Source: Sequoia sempervirens (Eukaryota > Streptophyta > Pinopsida > Cupressales > Cupressaceae). From it: 64,000 bases of DNA. Location: NCBI GenBank assembly GCA_007258455.2, contig VDFB02270651.1, positions 495,583,370 through 495,647,369 on the forward strand, read 5' to 3'. The position numbers and the translations under genes are program-made. The notes beneath the pieces are model-generated. The model was not told the origin of the DNA. It ran no database searches and was given only the letters and a program-made list of their open reading frames with translations. How positions within the stretch are numbered: position 1 is the first letter of the stretch; each line of letters opens with the position of its first letter. This document shows, one piece after another, positions 49,165 through 62,400 of this stretch.

Positions 49165-49890
49165 ATCCACGGTGAAATAGAGTGAAAGAGTGGTGTGTAT
49201 GCATGTGAGAACCTTTGCATAAAGATGTTCTCCTGTCAAAATCAAAATTGCAGCTTGGGATGTCATCTAGGAGAATGCAGAGAATGTGTTTTATTACCTG
49301 AGAAGTTAAAAGCATGCCCATTTGGTAAAACAAAAATGCTAGAAAACTACATCATTCACAGAGGACAACAAATAATTTTTGTATAAAAAGATTTGGGATA
49401 GAATAAAAACTATGGTAGACAAAGATGCAATGATAAATGCTATCCTCTGTCACATCAAGGGCTGTCTGACATTCAAACTGGTGACTGAGACCAACATTTA
49501 TTACTTATGCCTTGTGGGAAACAGATGAGGTGCGGTCAAAATTTCTGCCAGGAGCTTTGCCATAATGACTACTGTTCTCCATGTCTTGAAAACAATTTTA
49601 CTGATCTCTCTTGTGCATTTGGGAAGAAATCAATTCCTCCTCTAGTACTATGTGGAACACTTATTCCTTTGTGCACATATCCTTGCTCAGCAATGTGTAT
49701 TTTGCAACTCATAATTGCCATCTTGGAGAGTGCACTCCTTGCACAGTGACTCTTGCAAAAGGATGTGGGGGAAATCATGTAATCCTTCGAAATGTTCCCT
49801 GTGGTTCATGATAAATATGATGCAATAAGCTTTGGGGGAAAACAAGGCAATGTGGAATGCATGCTTGTGCTAGGACTCTCCATAGTTTCA
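49165..49890 (+). pseudogene. NFXL2: NFXL2-like zinc finger fragment, copy 2
   Basis: Same fingers, frameshifts and stops as copy 1. A few extra bases near 49815 precede the final WGKTRQCGMHACARTL block. Sharing of the lesions shows the fragment was already dead in the common ancestor. Confidence 0.72.
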
Positions 49891-51057
49891 TCAAGTTACT
49901 TTAATGGACAATTAGATCCATTAGGGTACGTTCTTCATGGCTGAAATGCTCCTCCTTGTGCCCTAATGGCTAAAAGTGGTAATCAAAGGAACGAATCTTT
50001 TTAAATGTTGTCATTGGTAACATGGAGCTAAATGTTTATCAAATATAAGATGATGATACTTTGGTAAATCTACAAGTTTAGGGTTAAGTGCCAAACCATT
50101 TATGTACACTGACTCATGCTTGGCAGGAGAAACCACTAGGTGTGTACAAAAACAATTTTGAATTGATAGGTATTCCTCATATTGAACAGAGTAAGCAAAA
50201 TGATAATGAAGTCATGAGAAGCTATGGATTATGTATGTGTAGAAGTTTGAAGAACCAGTCAAAGGGAAAGGAAAGATTGATAGGTTTGGACATGGTGCTA
50301 GGCTAAGTCCCATGGACAGAAGAATCAATAGGCCATGTGATAATTCAAGCGGTAATGCACATCGAAATGAATGATCTTTGAATAGAACTTCTGAACTCCA
50401 GGAGACAGTAAGGTGTATGATAATGATGCTGTTTTAATACTTGAAAAGGGAGAGAATCCTTCATTTTATGAATTTTTTGAGAAGAGCTATCAAGCATCAA
50501 GAAGTCTACAATCACTTTATAGTTTATTTGATTCTTTTACTTGTTGAAATTATAACTTAAGTCATATAAATTACTTAAAAAGCAAAGTTTATAGATTATA
50601 AAGTATAGGTAGTTAGGATTTAGTTACAAAGTAATTAGAAGGAAAAAGGATTATAAATAAAGTTTGTTTTCAATTATAAAGAAGGTTTTTTTTTTTTTCT
50701 TCTTTTTTTTTTTTGGTTTGTTTGTGAGGTTTTTCTTCCTCTCAACAGAGTCATTGTATGGAAATTGTAATGAGATTTTACGTTCTAGGATCTTTTCAGA
50801 AAGTTTAATCTTAAAAGGATTAGTTTAAACTTGTTGAAAATTTTAAATGCATGCCTCAAAAAATAAATTCAAGTATATAGCATGAGTGGTTATTGATAAA
50901 GGAATAATAACAATATTTTTCAATTGATGCAACATTTATAAGACTAAAACCTTTCTTATGAAACTTTACATTATTATTTTTTCAAACACATAGTGCTCAC
51001 AAAAAATTAAAATATACAAAATACCTAGACAAACTTTTCACCTTATATTTATTAACT
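49891..51057. other. No gene recognised; counterpart of 18776-19939
   Basis: The 72-residue frame (50088-50306) and the T-rich tract (about 50687-50714) are kept. Around 49980-50010 and 50395-50470 small clustered differences from copy 1 occur; after about 50920 the copies become nearly identical. Confidence 0.45.
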
Positions 51058-52243
51058 AGGATCTTAAGCCCTTTTTCACTGATGTGGCTCAGCCTATGGT
51101 GCTAATTTTTCAAATACATAGGTTGAGTTATGATAAGTAGATGCACCAAGATTGAATAAATTCTAGATCCCTTAACTTGTGTTGAATTCCCTCTAGCCAA
51201 TGTATAACCGCTTTTGTCAAATGTGGCATATACTACAATATTATTCATTTCGAAAACTTTTTAAAAAATTATGTTAAACCTAGAATGTGCAACACATCTA
51301 TGAGAGATTTTATCCTCCCACCATTTAACACAAGTTTTACTATCTCTTTTCCAACCACTTGATGTGAATTTTTCTTACCAAGGAAGAACTCACCACCATC
51401 ATATGCTCTATATGAAGAGAACCACTCCTTGTGAGAAGTCATGTGTTACAAGGAAAATCAATCAATTAACCACAAATCATCACTAGTGATGTATTATCTG
51501 AAATGAATAAAGCATCATTTTCATCTTCCAAGATTCATCATTAGAGGAACTTTCAAAATACTTCTTGTTTCTACATTCCTTGTTTCTATGGCCCGATTTC
51601 CCATAGTTCTACATTTAACTCTACTCTTAGTAGTTGTCTTAAGCCATCCTTTTTACTTGGACCTCTCTATATCTCTATTTATCTTACCATATATTTCCTC
51701 AGGTCTACCACATACATGAAATGCACCCTTGTGACCCTCATCCATGGATTTCTACCTCATTTCCTCACTAAGAAAACTACCAACAAAGGCATCCATTTTG
51801 GAATCTATAATAGAGCAACATAATGTAACAATTATATTCTCCCAAGATTCAAATGAAGAGCTAAGTAACAAAATACACCTATGCTCTTCCTCTAGCTTAA
51901 CATTAATACTACCTTGTTGCCTTAAAATGAAAATAAAAACATTTAAATGCTTAAATATAGAGTCTCCTTCCTTTATTTTTAAGGAATACATTTTCTCTCT
52001 AAATAAAATTTATTTACCATATTTTTTGTTTGATAGATTTATCATATTCTCTTTCATAGCTTGAATGCAATAGCCTCCTCTAAGACATTCAAGAGAATGA
52101 AATCTACAAGACAAAAATTTATGGTTCATCTTACCTTTTTGTCCATCTTTCTCTAATTTTAATAAAAAAATGTAGGTTTATACTTTGAAGTCAAAGTTAT
52201 CCATTGATTTCTCCTCCAATAGATCTTCCATTTTTATTTTTCA
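51058..52243 (-). pseudogene. Ty1/copia gag-protease relic, copy 2
   Basis: Same reverse-strand gag (51991-51752), knuckle and protease-region blocks. I see one replacement in the 79-residue gag frame (Thr for Ile) and a one-base deletion near 51530 against copy 1. Confidence 0.68.
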
Positions 52244-55200
52244 TGGTTCCTACATAAACCATTAAAAAAATATTATATTGTTATGTGCCTTCTAAGGCTT
52301 CTTTAACCACAAGATAAAAATATAAAGTTGTTTCACACTTTTGGCCAACTTATCAACGCAAGTGAATTCAAGCATTTCTAACTAGAATATAATTTTGGTC
52401 AAACACATGGTTTACCTAGATTCATTCCAGCTAAGTTAGATATGGTACACAACTTTTACATCCAAAAGTGTCCACTAAATGCATTTATAGCACTACTTTG
52501 GGGCTAATTTAACAAAAAGTAAAATTATTTAAAAAACTTGATGTTTCAACAACTCTTACTCATGCAAATAACATTTTTTAAAAAATATATAGATATCCTT
52601 TGGTAGATCTATCAATGTAGTTCTCAAAAATATTTTTTCAATATTTAATTATTGTGTATATTTTAAGTTTTATTTCTACTAAAACTAGGTCAACAACAAC
52701 AAAATATAAGGTTGATTATCTTGTCAAGAAAAATACTTAAATTTATTTTGAAATTTTGAAAAAATATGATACACTAGAGAAAAGCTTTTATGTCAAGATA
52801 TTTTTTTTTTCAAAATGACAAAAGATGGCATCCCATGGAAACATTGTGTTTTTAGTAAACGTAAATTTTTAATTTTTTAGAAAAATATATATTTATCAAA
52901 ATAGAGAAAAAAATAAATTCATGCACTAAAGTTTCAAGTTATAAAAACACAAAAAAAAAAAACATTATATAAAGAGCGACATCCTATGTAACTTCATTTT
53001 TTAGTATTTTATTAGCAACTAAATTATAATGTCAATTTTATTAAAAAATATATTCAAATAATTTTTTAATTTTTGTAAAAAATTACGAACATAAAATATG
53101 TTAAAAACATATATGCATCTCATTAGTTTACATCATTTCAAAATTCAAAACATATACGTCACTTCTAGTGATTCATGTTAAAAATTTGGATCAGTGTTGG
53201 TCATTTCCTTTATAAAAGTGTGACATAGCTTTGTACTTTTACCCCACACTTAATCTGCAAAATCATTAAAATAATACTCCCACTACAACCATAAAAAACC
53301 ACAACATTGCAAGAAAATATTACCTCTAAAATTAAACCATATCTTGGATACCAAATGTTTGAAAATAAGGTACCTAAACAACATGATAAGAATATTAACA
53401 ATGTATTGTGTTAAATCCAATAAAGCATGTGATTAAGCCAATAAAATTTAACAATGAAATAATAGAGAAGCGATTGGAAATTAGAAAACTCATAAAATAT
53501 ATACGACATGGATGTATGTGGAGAAACCCTTGCAAGAAAGAACTCCACTACCAAATAGACCCAAGCTTGAACCAATCCTTAAAGAAAGTACATAAGTACA
53601 ATCTACGTGTCCCTCTAGTTTGATAGTAATCTAAGATCATAAGTATACTACAAAAGACCATACAAATCCACTATCCAATAACATCAATATACAAGATTTA
53701 ATAAGATTCTAGAAACCATAAATAGTTTACCAAATCTAAAACCCAAAATCATGAACCATTGAAAAATTTCAACACCCTTATAGTTATGCATAGGCCTCTA
53801 AAAATAGTATGTAATTCATCTTACACATCTTACACCCTTTTCAAATATCATAGATGTCAAAAATTCTATTATAATGGTCAAATTTGAGAAAGATCCCAAT
53901 CCTAGGTGCTCTTTGAGAGCATTAAATTCCTTTTCATATCACCAAACATGGAAGATCTTCTTATAACTCTTAATTTTAATCATTTCCATATGACATTCCT
54001 AATTTAATGTCTTCTTACAAAATAATCAAGGAATCTCAAAGAATCTCAAAGCATAAAATAATAATAAATAAAGCTCACTTCCTCACATGGGAATCCATCT
54101 TTGCCCATTCCATGATGTTTTGATTCAAGACCTTATTTATCATATATATCATTAATACAATTAAAAGGAATGGGATTTGCATGTTGAATGGTACACCTAA
54201 ACCAATAGGCATCATCAAATGAAAATGTGTCGCATGCATTTTGCCTTATGCCTTTCATATTTTAAGTATCAAATATTTTTCTACCATAGTAAGGGATTGA
54301 GGGATTTTATATTCATTATCTAATCTATATGGGGGCCTTATTTTAAGTTCCAAGGGGTCATCTAGAGTAAATAACTCTCTAGATCCCTCTATAGCAAAGT
54401 GTTAAACTAGGGGATGGACTTCAACCTAAGTTGGCATGATTTTTGCATCTTTCTCCCCTTGTGGTTCAAGTGTTAAAGTAATTGTCAATATGGGACTTTC
54501 ATAGGTTTTTTCAATAATATCCATATAATCTAACACCCTTTAATCCTCTTGATGTTTAGGTTGCACTTCCATTTGTGGTATTTTTTATATGGTGGGTAAT
54601 GTGTGAGTAGAATGCTCAATACTTTCTAGCTCAAGTGGAGGCACATGTATGTCATGATTCTTTTATTATTTAGGAACTTTTTGCATATAACCTTCTAGTA
54701 TTATAACAAGGGTATATGCATGTTCCATGAGTAATTTCATTCTTTAAATTAGGTTATTTACCCTGTGTGAGCTCCCTTCTACTATGGTTTCAACAAAATA
54801 TTTTCTCTCTACTAACTAGATGTCCACCCAACTTCTAATAAATTTCTCCATGTTATCTTTGTATCTTCTGATCATATCATTAGCTTCATGGTACACATGT
54901 TGGTAGCCTCTTCTTCCTTTACTTACTACCAAATTATCAAAATATACCTTACATTCTTATGGTAGTGAATTTCTCAAATAGGTACCAATCACCTTAGTTG
55001 TTCTTAATCTTTCACTCTAGTTATAAATGTCATTGATTGAGAAACATCTTAATAAAAATTATTGGTTATTGAAAATCATAACCTCTTCAGTGGGGATCTA
55101 CAAATAAATCTTAAAGTTTCTTGTAGGATACATGAGATGGTATTCATCAATGTGAAATGACCCTGGTTGAAGAGGCTTAAACTCATTCTTGGGAGCACTG

Positions 55201-56198
55201 GATGATATATATTTTATTCATAATTTGTCATCCCACACACTAGTCACAAAAATAGAAATATTTAGCATAGGAGAGTGTCTCCTAGATCTTGTATGCTTCA
55301 TTTAGTTATCTACATTCTTGAAATTCATAATATCTTGATGTAGATGCTAGATCAAAATATTCTCATAGTCAAACAAAGTGTTAGTATGTGATTTTTGGTG
55401 GTCATCATAAAATGATAACATCCCCATAGTTATGCAGTCATCCACATCAAGTCCCATGATTTGACATAAACCTTGGTAAACCTCTTGAAAATATTACTTA
55501 AATATAGTAGCATCCAAAGGGTTGACCTAATGCTATAGAATAGGATCCAATGGAGCACCTCTATCAATTAGTCTACAATGCAGTAACTTGATAGCATTAT
55601 ATGTATAATAACTCTTCCTATATTTAGTTGTAAAAACCTACAAATTTAGTGATTTATATGTCTTGTGCTTCAATCCAAACACATAACAAATTTTCTTTCT
55701 TATGATGAATATAATTTATCCCTCACTTTCCCTCATTTCTCTATTCTTCTCATCAAAATATTTACAATATCATACCATAATGTTATGATCTATTAAATTG
55801 TTTGGAATAACCATATTAGTAAAATCTAGTTCCTATGCATTCCTAAATTATATATGGGTATTCCTCTTCCAATAAAATGTTACCAAATAAATATATCCCT
55901 AAGAAGGTAGTTCAAGCATCACTAATATCAATTATTTTCTTGAATCCCTTGAATGATCATCAAATTGTATTAGTATTATCCTCTTTATCAATCTATTGGT
56001 GTCATTTTTTTTTTTTTAATTGATAAGTACTACCTTTATGGGGTAGTTCCCAATTCGATGAATAATGAGGTGCTTGCTAGTTGACAAGACACTCACTTTG
56101 CCATCTGTATTCATTATTGTGTGTGCCACTTAGGTCATTCATAGGTAGACCAAGTGTGGTTGATGCAAGTTGTGGAAAGGCTAAAGGCAATCTTTTCC
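52244..56198. other. No gene recognised; counterpart of 21126-25080
   Basis: Nearly identical to copy 1, including the 13-base T run at 56005-56017 and the unassigned reverse-strand coding-like stretches at about 54550-55120. Confidence 0.4.
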
Positions 56199-57109
56199 AT
56201 CAACAAGGTTTTTCAAATCATCCAAGACAAATGTGCGAGATATAGAGGGAAATTTGTAAGCACTAACAAGAGAGGAGACGGTCAAGAAAAATTATCTAGA
56301 ATGCAAAAACTCCCCTAATCACTTTCACAACTACAAAGCCTTTTGCAAGTTTGAAACTTCAAATGAAAAAAATATTATCTTGTCCTCGAGGAGGTGCTTC
56401 CCACTAAGGATCAAGCTCTTAATTTTCTATTGGGAAACAACAAAAAAGAGGCTTGTGTTAGGACGGATGTTGGGGAGTTTCAAAAGGAGATATCACCATA
56501 GTCACACTCTATGAGTCCTTTACCCTCTAGTGATGGGGAACAATTAGAATCGGTTCACCTCCCCTACATTGGTCAAACTTGCTAATGGTATTTCAGATTT
56601 GATCCTCCCATATGATTGGGTAGACCAAATTTCCATGGATTTAGATAGTAGATCCCTTGTGTGTAGGTTGTAGGTGGAAGGCTACATTTAAATAAATCAT
56701 TTGACGAATGGGATAGTAGATACCTTGTGTGTAGGCTATAGGTAGAAGGCTACAATTTACATAAATTATTTAATGAATGGGGTGTACCTAAAGCAACATA
56801 GAGTTCCCTTCTTTGTCTTTGCTATAAGGGGTTTCTTCCATGTCAAGAACAACCCTTCATTTTGTGGAAGGGTTGGAGTGTAAACGTGCCCTTGGAATTC
56901 CTCTTTTGTCATTCAAATGTTGATTTTATAGCAAGGATTACTCTTTGCCTCTATTTTTATAGACTTCTTCTTGTTATGAGAAATTCTAAAATTATAAAGA
57001 TAGTAAAGAAAATTGGAGGGTATTAGGAGTGATATGAAGCAAGATGGGTCTCAGTGCAATTTTGTAAGAAAATGTGATTGTAATCTCAACCTATTTTCCA
57101 TTCCATTCA
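56199..57109 (+). other. Possible LINE ORF1 relic, copy 2
   Basis: Counterpart of 25081-25991, with the same weak DUF4283-like blocks. Copy 1 ends at the base corresponding to 57109; here the sequence continues without a visible junction. Confidence 0.3.
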
Positions 57110-57413
57110 TATTGTGTGCATGCAAGGTTCTTGAATTCAATATGTAATCTTTGAAGGACAACCCATTATATGATCCCATTGCAATAAAATTGGCACAAGA
57201 TCACTAAGTGTCAATCTTCTCAATCTCTAGATCCAATACAAATCAAATACAAAAATGGATCTCAATAGTTGGTAAGGAATATGTGGATTTTGTATGGAGG
57301 AAACATGGATACTTCATAGGGAGGTATGTCTCTCCCCGCTCTGCAATCTTGTAAGGAATTAAAGCACGTGCCAATGTCAAAAGCAAAATGCAAATTCCAA
57401 AGGTTTATCCCCA
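57110..57413. other. Spacer between copy 2 and the next element
   Basis: About 300 bp with no recognised feature, not seen in copy 1 because of the gap. Confidence 0.5.
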
Positions 57414-58556
57414 TGCCTGTTATCATTTATCCTAAATAATGATGACAGTACAGCCTTCTTCAACAGTAATTCAGCTTGATTCAGCTTCCCAAAACAACTC
57501 CCTCTCTCACTCTTGTTGATAGCACACTTCTCTCAAATAATAAGACAACTCTTCCTCACAAAAGCTCGCTCTTTTCTCACTCATTAACAGATGAAAATGA
57601 CTAGTAATAACTTGAATATGATAACAACAAGTGACATTTAGCTCTTGTTATGATGTGTCTCTCTTAATGGAAATAATATTCACACAAGACAATGAGAAAG
57701 ATTATGAATGAGTAGTAAATAATGATCACACGGGAATCGGTAAGAATTAGAATGCATTACAAGTGAGATGGTGCAACTATTTATAGTGCAACTAGCCCTG
57801 TAGAATTCCTACAGATAAGGCATGAAGAATGACACCAATTTCATGCAGCATGATTCAGCATAAAGGTGGCGACAAATTAAGCTCAGACTCAGCATTTGCC
57901 ATTCACAGATCGATTTTCATATTGACAGCATTCAAAAGACCATTTCAACCTACACATGGAGAATTCGTATATTTCTCCCAAAATGACATCTACAAGAAAT
58001 TGAAAACAAAGGTGGCACCAAAACTAGCAAGTTGGCGTGATTCTCAGGTGAGAAGAATATGTCAATGATAATTTAGCAACACATAACTTGAATCGACTGT
58101 TTTATGGGTTGAGTCAATTAAAGCAAATAAATGCATTGGACTAAGTCCACATCTTTTCCATTTTCCAAATTGACCAAGTCAAGGCCTGCAAATTAAAACA
58201 TATTGTTATGCTTCCAAATATGTGTATTTGCTTGTAACACGCAGCTTCTATACACAGTAGTGTATATTTCCTTATTGACTTCCAATTCATATTCTATGTA
58301 GCATCTTAAGCGTTGACTAGGTCTCATATTCATGTGTTGGCTAGCAAAACAACCACTATTCACCATATTGCTCATTTGACTTGGTCTTTCCTTAATGCTT
58401 CACACTTGCATTTTACCTCCTTTCCCCAAGCATTGTATTTGATACCTTTTAAAATTGCATTCAATATTCTATAACAACCATTAGTTTGTTGTGCATTACC
58501 TTCTATACTCATGTGCTTCTACTCCCTACGTGGTTTAAGGCGTTCATCTAAAGTCA
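57414..58556 (-). mobile_element. LTR-like direct repeat, left copy
   Basis: Matches 62862-64000 along its whole length with roughly 6-10 percent differences, starting at TGCCTGTTATC / TGCATGTTATC. Contains CTATTTATAG at 57777-57786, whose reverse complement CTATAAATAG is a good plant TATA box, fitting a reverse-strand LTR. The right end is unknown because the second copy runs off the window. Probably the 3' LTR (low-coordinate side) of a reverse-strand element, possibly truncated at its left edge. Confidence 0.6.
57777..57786 (-). promoter_or_regulatory. TATA box in the left LTR-like repeat
   Basis: CTATAAATAG on the reverse strand, matched by the same site at 63224-63233. Likely the U3 promoter. 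Confidence 0.4.
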
Positions 58557-58599
58557 TACCTTACTTTATGGTTGCGCCTCTGTATAAAATGCTTGATAG

Positions 58600-58670
58600 A
58601 AATATATATATATATATTATAATGCATCTCATTATAATATGTATATATATTATTATATATATTTGTTTAT
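58600..58670. repeat. AT-rich microsatellite
   Basis: Alternating AT runs, broken by short interruptions, followed at 58738-58754 by a GT run. Confidence 0.8.
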
Positions 58671-58710
58671 TAACAAAACCTTATACTCTTTATATAATAT
58701 CATATCCAAC

Positions 58711-58890
58711 AATAGCGTTAATGCTTATGTATCTATATGTGTGTGTGTGTGTGTCTGAATATAGACATAAGGTCATAATCATTTGATACCGAATGGATCA
58801 TTTAAACTATTATATTGTCATTGAATATATATAGATATATATGTTTGTATTTATATATATACATATGCATACACAAGCATTAACGCTATT
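58711..58890. repeat. Foldback with perfect 16-bp inverted arms
   Basis: AATAGCGTTAATGCTT at 58711-58726 and its exact reverse complement at 58875-58890. Similarity continues imperfectly inward (GCTTATGTAT against GCTTGTGTAT). Length 180 bp, AT-rich core. It could be a small MITE-like element; no clear target duplication was seen. Confidence 0.6.
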
Positions 58891-60627
58891 ATATATTCAA
58901 CAATAGTCTATTATTTGACTAAGTGAAAAAACCTATTTTGATCTCATGCTACCTTTAATTCCATGTAATAATGGTTATAAGTTTTGCAGAGATAAATCCC
59001 ATTTATCTTAGGAAATCCATACCGTGGATTTCTTCTATCCTCGAATTATTTTCAAAGATGTAATCCATCTTTTAACTCAATCTAATTTTCCCGATAAGAT
59101 TTGGTACTAATTTCGAGTATTAATCCTCATTCTTTCATGTTGGTCCCTAGAAGATATCAAATTTAATTAAATTGCATACCTAATTACCAAGCATGTATGT
59201 TTCTTGTTAACTCCATGAATTCTCTTAATCATATAGGAAAGTCCCAACTTTGATATATCCTAGTTGAGTACAAGTAATAACCCCATGTTCTATTTAGTAA
59301 AATATCCAACATTTCATGCTAAGTGAAAATTTTATGATGTCACGACATATTAATAGATGCTTCCCTTTGAGAGTGTATCCTTTTTAATATAAGAGCCACT
59401 CAAAGTAGTCTTGTCAACAATATGACTTCCTTTCAAGAGTGTAAAGTAGTTAACCAAGGAGTACTTTAACTCACTAGGTATCCCACCTATGTTTTCCACA
59501 CAGAATTTTCTAAGCTCAAGTGATATACACATTCCCATTGGCAAATCTCAATCTCAATATTCCCTTCCAATTCTTAGGATAGAGTCCTCAATGACTAGTT
59601 TGATGTTATACGTTACTCTACCCCTATATGTTCCAATCAAGACCAAATGTACAACTCAACCTAGTAAGTTATTCTCAACTTAAAGGTGTTAATGAGTAGT
59701 CCAGTACATTTTCTAACCCAATAGGTAAAACTTAACCTAAGGTCTCTCTCTTTATTCAAATGAACTTCTTGTCCCAATTAGGTTATTCTTAAACCTAGGG
59801 TTTCATTCTAGTATAAAGTATGATTGAATAATCATTCTCATAAAGAGATTTTTGATGTGGTTAACATAACGTCACATCCTACCTTATCTTTCACTCCATC
59901 TTTATGGCTTAATAGCTAAACCTTGTCTTCCCCAGTTCTCTTAGCATAGTAAGCTACAGTGTCAAGTCACTTCACGACATGGATATATTTCATAATATGT
60001 AGTATTACTACATATGTATAGGAAAAAAAACATCGTTATCTATATTCCCCATATAAGGTATATAGGAGTGTAGAGACACTTTCTTCCAATCACAAGTAAT
60101 CTAGATACACCCTTGCTAATCCCATAGGCAATGATCTTCCCTATCATGATCAAATTATCCACCTATCCTCTTCTAAGGCATCAATAATAATATTGTTTGA
60201 TCTTCTAATCAAATAAATATTTAGTATGAGAAGATAATAGGTCATAATCCTTGACCTTTCCATTTATCTTTCTCCAAAAATCCCAATACCTTTTCCTTGT
60301 GGTCATAAAATGTATGACTTAATTGACATCATGACTTGCAAATAAGTCATTAGTTCTTCCAAATCAAAAACATACCCACATTTTTCATTGGGTGGGGTTC
60401 TTAACTCAAGTCAATCCACTTTCTTCCTTCCCCCCTTAGTGTCTCCACAACTTTCGATATATTTTGCATCATCCAATAGGAGATCTAATGAATAATCAGC
60501 AACTTAGTAATTAAGAGGCACACTATTATTCCCGTTCTCTTTCCAATATCCTTTTAGTGGAGGAATATCCATACCCACAAAGCCTCATTGGTTGATGTTC
60601 TTTTCATCTTAGAACGTTGTTTTCCTT

Positions 60628-60672
60628 GCAACTTTTAATGTTATGACACATAAAGCCATATTGCATTCCATT
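60628..60672 (-). pseudogene. Decayed gag zinc knuckle
   Basis: The reverse strand reads MQYGFMCHNIKSCKEN. The His-x4-Cys half of a CX2CX4HX4C knuckle is kept, while the first two Cys positions are replaced. This is the only gag landmark found in the element. Confidence 0.4.
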
Positions 60673-61533
60673 TTCTTTTGGTACCTCAAAATGAATGTTG
60701 ATTTTTGCAAACATGTTGGTGAGTTCACCTTATAACTCCAACCTATCTATGTACTATCCAAATATTTGTCAGGCTAACCTGTTTTACCTTTACAAGTTTC
60801 TTTCCTATATTCACCTTTTCAAGTGACTTTATTCAATTGCTTGGAATCCTCTTCTCTCATAACCTTTAGAGATACCAAAGTTTTTTGGTCTCATTCTCTT
60901 ATCTTAATCAAAACTCCAATAATCTCATTGATTTTGGTTCATGCCCACATCATTGATTTCTTCTTTCTGACCATTTCAGTCTTTTCTCTTTTCCTAGGTA
61001 CTAACTCTTTTCTTGCAAGATCCTATCTTTACACAAGAATTAGGTTTATGCCAAGAGTTCTCCAACCTTGTGGATAACTCCTTCATTGACTTCCTACTTC
61101 GATCTAATTTATGTTGACATTGCATACACATAGATACGTAGTGTTTTCACTAAATCCAAGAATTCTTGACTCTTTATATAGGTTGCCACTATAAAAAGGG
61201 TTATCTCATTTCTTCCTCTTTCCCTTAGAGACATATAACTATTTTGTAGGATAAGGTATATACTGGGTTATTCTAACCTTCCTACATATCCCGATTGCAT
61301 AATCTTTGGCAATCCCAAGTAATATCATAAGTTGTTGGTTTAGGAGTTCCTTCTCCAGGGACGAATCTTAACTAGTCCCAACTTACTCAAATTTCCAAAA
61401 AAAATCTTCCTTTTTACCTCCCTATGTTCTTTCTCTTGCCATTATGGCACAAGAACTTTTCAACCATTATCTTCTAATAAGGTTTATGCATTGTTGCGTA
61501 ATGAGCTCATAGGTTTCAGTGTAGAACCTGATA

Positions 61534-61545
61534 GCTCTGATACCA
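61534..61545 (-). other. Primer binding site, tRNA-iMet type
   Basis: The reverse strand reads TGGTATCAGAGC, the standard plant retrotransposon primer site complementary to the initiator Met tRNA. It follows an LTR end ...GGCACATTACA with a 2-base spacer. This fixes the orientation of the element as reverse. Confidence 0.8.
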
Positions 61546-62210
61546 CATGTAATGTGCCAACCCTTCAGTGCAGTAAAAATTTCTAAATTTACACCATGTG
61601 AGTAAATAAACTAACAAGCCATGGCAATAAAAAATTTCTTTCTTTTATTGAAAATATATGATCAAGATGCCATATCATATTACAGTAAAAAATCCACTTC
61701 ATTACAATAACTTCACAAGTTACAACAATACAAGAATACATACACTTACATACATAGCTCCAATGAGCTTTAAAACTAATAGATGTAAGACAGTCCAAGA
61801 TCCTTCCTTTCAAATCTTGGTTCTTCTATCACCTGTTGTAGAGGAGAAGCATCACTCAGGCCTTTTTTTGCCAACCACAAACTCATAATGCGGTCCCCCG
61901 CACATCTATCATTCAATAGATGGCCCTTCCCTTCGACGAAGAGATTGATAGTGTAACCAATAACGACAACCAACTAAGCATAGTGTTGTGTCCTACATAA
62001 CTAGAACCTGTGCAATCCAGCAATCTCAAACTAGCCTGTAATATAGTATCACAGTCAACTGACAGTGTAGTCTCAAAAATCACACAATTAAGTGGAGTCT
62101 CGAACATTGCACTACTTTGATCAAAGAGCTCATTCAATACTTCGAATGAAATCATCTATCACATACACTACTCAGGGCCGATTTGACCTAAGGCTATCTT
62201 AAGCTACGCA

Positions 62211-62400
62211 TAGGTATATCCTCCAATGGATAGTTTGTCATCCCAAATAACCTATCACCATATAATCTACTTGGAATAAACCTACTTATCTAGCAAGTAC
62301 CAAGCTAGGTATATCCTTCAATGGATAGTTTGTCATCCCAGATAACCTATCTTCAAAACAATCTACTTGGAATTAACCTACTTAACTAGTAAGTATATTA
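62211..62400. repeat. 95-bp tandem duplication inside the LTR
   Basis: TAGGTATATCCTCCAATGGA at 62211 and TAGGTATATCCTTCAATGGA at 62306 start two similar units (period 95), each with GTTTGTCATCCCA, ATAACCTATC and AATCTACTTGGAAT. Confidence 0.8.

Larger units (their letters stand above)
26314..57109. repeat. Copy 2 of the locus present twice
   Basis: This segment is collinear with 1-25991. It is longer because LINE B (5984 bp plus an 18-bp target duplication) sits at 39928-45911, and it lacks the LTR fragment seen in copy 1. By eye the LINE A part differs from copy 1 by roughly 4-5 percent and its flanks by about 1-2 percent. From about 50920 to 57109 it differs at only about eight positions from 19801-25991. 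Sequence after 57109 has no counterpart in copy 1 because copy 1 ends at the gap. Confidence 0.95.
58557..61533 (-). mobile_element. Interior of a decayed reverse-strand LTR retrotransposon
   Basis: Lies between the two LTR-like repeats and ends at the primer binding site. The reverse strand has a decayed zinc knuckle at 60628-60672 and short gag-like frames; I could not find protease, RT or integrase motifs. An AT microsatellite (about 58600-58670), a GT run (58738-58754) and a foldback (58711-58890) lie near the left end. The superfamily is probably Ty3/gypsy from the LTR end and primer site, but this is not certain. Confidence 0.45.

Noticed and set aside
57829..58068. 79-residue forward frame in the LTR-like repeat
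   Set aside because: It lies inside an LTR whose second copy (63280-63530) does not keep the frame open; no homology seen.
58511..58786. Forward frame over the AT/GT microsatellite
   Set aside because: Low-complexity Ile/Tyr/Val-rich translation of simple repeats.
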